This document shows, one piece after another, positions 63,024 to 64,000 of a DNA stretch of 64,000 nt. The stretch's first letter is position 1, and the number at the start of each line of letters is the position of its first letter. Both the position numbers and the translations under genes were made by a program. Location: assembly GCF_003967015.1 (NCBI RefSeq), contig NZ_AP017560.1:186001-250000 (forward strand), written 5' to 3'. This DNA is from Pseudanabaena sp. ABRG5-3 (GTDB taxonomy: Bacteria; Cyanobacteriota; Cyanobacteriia; Pseudanabaenales; Pseudanabaenaceae). The notes beneath the pieces are model-generated. The model did not search any database, was not told the origin of the DNA, and was given only the letters and a program-made list of their open reading frames with translations.

Positions 63024-63814
63024 TAATTGTTTCTAGAGCTAGGACTTGATGAACTAGTAGGACTTGCCGAACTAGTAGGCGTTGGTGAGCTTTCAGGACT
63101 CGCCGAACTGCTAGGAGTTGGAGAACTCTCAGGGCTTGCTGAACTTGTGGAAGTCGGTGAACTTTCAGGACTTGCCGAACTGCTAGGAGTTGATGTGCTT
63201 TCAGGGCTAGCGGAAGGTTTGGGTGGTGTTGACACCTTCGGCAGGGGTTTAGTTTGGGTGGGTACAGGCTGCTCTGGCTTGGTTTCTGGCTTCGGTGTGG
63301 GAACCAAGTACAAAACCGTTGCGGCGATCGCTAAACTGATCACCCCAGCGATCGCGGGTACGGCTTGACTATTTAACTGAGCCTGCGATCTATAGTCGGA
63401 GATCTGGGTTACTAAGCGCAAATCTGGCAAAGTTGTCGAATCGCAACACAGACGATCCAAACTCTCCATCAAGTCAAAAAGCTGAATCGTATTTAGTTTA
63501 ATTTCAATCTTTTGGGTGGTATTAGCATTAGCTTCATTGGCAGTAATCGATAGCAAATGCAAATGCTTTCCCTCTGGCTCCAGACGTACCTGCCCCTCAG
63601 GAATTGTCAAGGGAGTATTACTTTTTAAAGCCTGAGCATAGGCTCCCACAACTTTAACTAATGCTTTGAGAAGATCAAGACCACCTTCAATGGCTTCAGA
63701 CTGATGACTAAAGCGGCAACTAAAACTACTCAGGATGGATAGGGTATCCCCAGAGGTGCTAATACCATCAATCAGTAAAGTACAACTGGGCAAACTATAG
63801 CTGCGTTGAATCAT
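63023..63814 (-). CDS. DUF4335 domain protein with membrane anchor and Ser/Pro/Thr-rich repeat tail
   Basis: 263 residues. The N-terminal ~140 residues are DUF4335 (RSYSLPSCTLLIDGIS; GQVRLEPEGKHLHLLSIT; LFDLMESLDRL), followed by one membrane helix (AIAGVISLAIAATVLYLV) and a low-complexity C-terminus built from a 12-residue unit SASPESSPTPSS repeated about four and a half times. Its start codon overlaps the DUF3038 stop (TAATG), so the two are co-translated. Function unknown. Confidence 0.85.
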   Translation of the reverse strand: MIQRSYSLPSCTLLIDGISTSGDTLSILSSFSCRFSHQSEAIEGGLDLLKALVKVVGAYAQALKSNTPLTIPEGQVRLEPEGKHLHLLSITANEANANTTQKIEIKLNTIQLFDLMESLDRLCCDSTTLPDLRLVTQISDYRSQAQLNSQAVPAIAGVISLAIAATVLYLVPTPKPETKPEQPVPTQTKPLPKVSTPPKPSASPESTSTPSSSASPESSPTSTSSASPESSPTPSSSASPESSPTPTSSASPTSSSSPSSRNN

Positions 63815-64000
63815 TAGGCGATCGCTCCATCAAACAGACTATGCCACAGGCGATATTCACCTGCAACGCCACTACATAGCAACAGTCGCGTTAACAATTG
63901 CAGGGCTAACTCACGGATTTCTTCATTATTTAGGGGCGAAGGCGATCGCATCCGACCGATATATAACGACTTGAAGCGATCGATATAGGTCTCTAAATAA
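63814..64000 (-). CDS. DUF3038 family protein, C-terminal part (5' end outside window)
   Basis: The minus-strand frame runs from the window edge to TAA 63814-63816, ending RELALQLLTRLLLCSGVAG then EYRLWHSLFDGAIA. This matches the DUF3038 C-terminus, the usual partner of DUF4335 in cyanobacteria. About 60 residues are visible. Confidence 0.75.
   Translation of the reverse strand, partial: YLETYIDRFKSLYIGRMRSPSPLNNEEIRELALQLLTRLLLCSGVAGEYRLWHSLFDGAIA

Noticed and set aside
63027-63368. 113-codon plus-strand frame
   Set aside because: It is the reverse reading of the DUF4335 repeat tail, whose low-complexity sequence keeps several frames open.

Overview
The window is a cyanobacterial chromosome segment. 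Evidence: the HIP1 octamer GCGATCGC is scattered through nearly every gene and spacer, and the gene set is cyanobacterial (xisH/xisI, cyanobacterial Hfq, DevC-type permease, RibBA, SLH-domain protein, DUF4335/DUF3038 pair, Uma2 nucleases). The style suggests a Pseudanabaena-like filamentous organism, but that is inference. No tRNA, rRNA or CRISPR array was seen.

Layout. 1-3.4 kb: a truncated NYN-LOTUS protein, an XRE regulator with the xisI/xisH pair, and a FemAB/GNAT-like protein, all on the minus strand. 3.4-4.6 kb: two tandem copies of an unidentified ~480-nt structured element, probably a non-coding RNA, then a strong terminator. 4.6-10 kb: tpiA and the str operon rpsL-rpsG-fusA-tuf. 10-16 kb: a DevC-like permease behind a SpoIIE-phosphatase/14xWD40 protein, a pentapeptide protein, yraN. 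16-21 kb: glycosyltransferase, prolyl aminopeptidase, ABC-2 permease, AI-2E permease, YCII protein.

21-27 kb is the accessory highlight: an MntA/HepT toxin-antitoxin pair, then a complete diversity-generating retroelement (DGR). The DGR consists of a Pepco-like protein, a caspase-FGE-sulfatase target with a variable repeat at its 3' end, a template repeat, Avd and a DGR-type reverse transcriptase. All 16 VR/TR differences fall on template adenines. A Uma2 nuclease follows. 27-32 kb: two paralogous B12-binding radical SAM proteins separated by an AIPR (abortive-infection) gene. 32-39 kb: YlqD, acyl-ACP synthetase, a possible HEPN protein, Hfq, a TPR protein, an outer-membrane protein, SfsA.

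39.6-41.6 kb encodes a P-type ATPase relative without the phosphorylation motif. 41.9-49.5 kb: ArsR-SulP pair, a MITE-like element, pyrB, a beta-helix/SPOR protein, an HTH-GrpE fusion, an SLH protein. 50-54.4 kb: ribBA, an HAD phosphatase/CutA pair, acetate kinase. 54.5-58.3 kb: an aspartyl-protease pair and a three-gene STAND system (membrane protein, NTPase, TPR) whose TPR gene has an in-frame TGA. 58.5-64 kb: Uma2, glmU, MAPEG, aspA, DUF4335/DUF3038.

Two features run across the whole window. At least twenty intergenic palindromes with unrelated stems share the same apex, GC-NNN-GC. Several very small membrane-protein genes lie in spacers and are described below.
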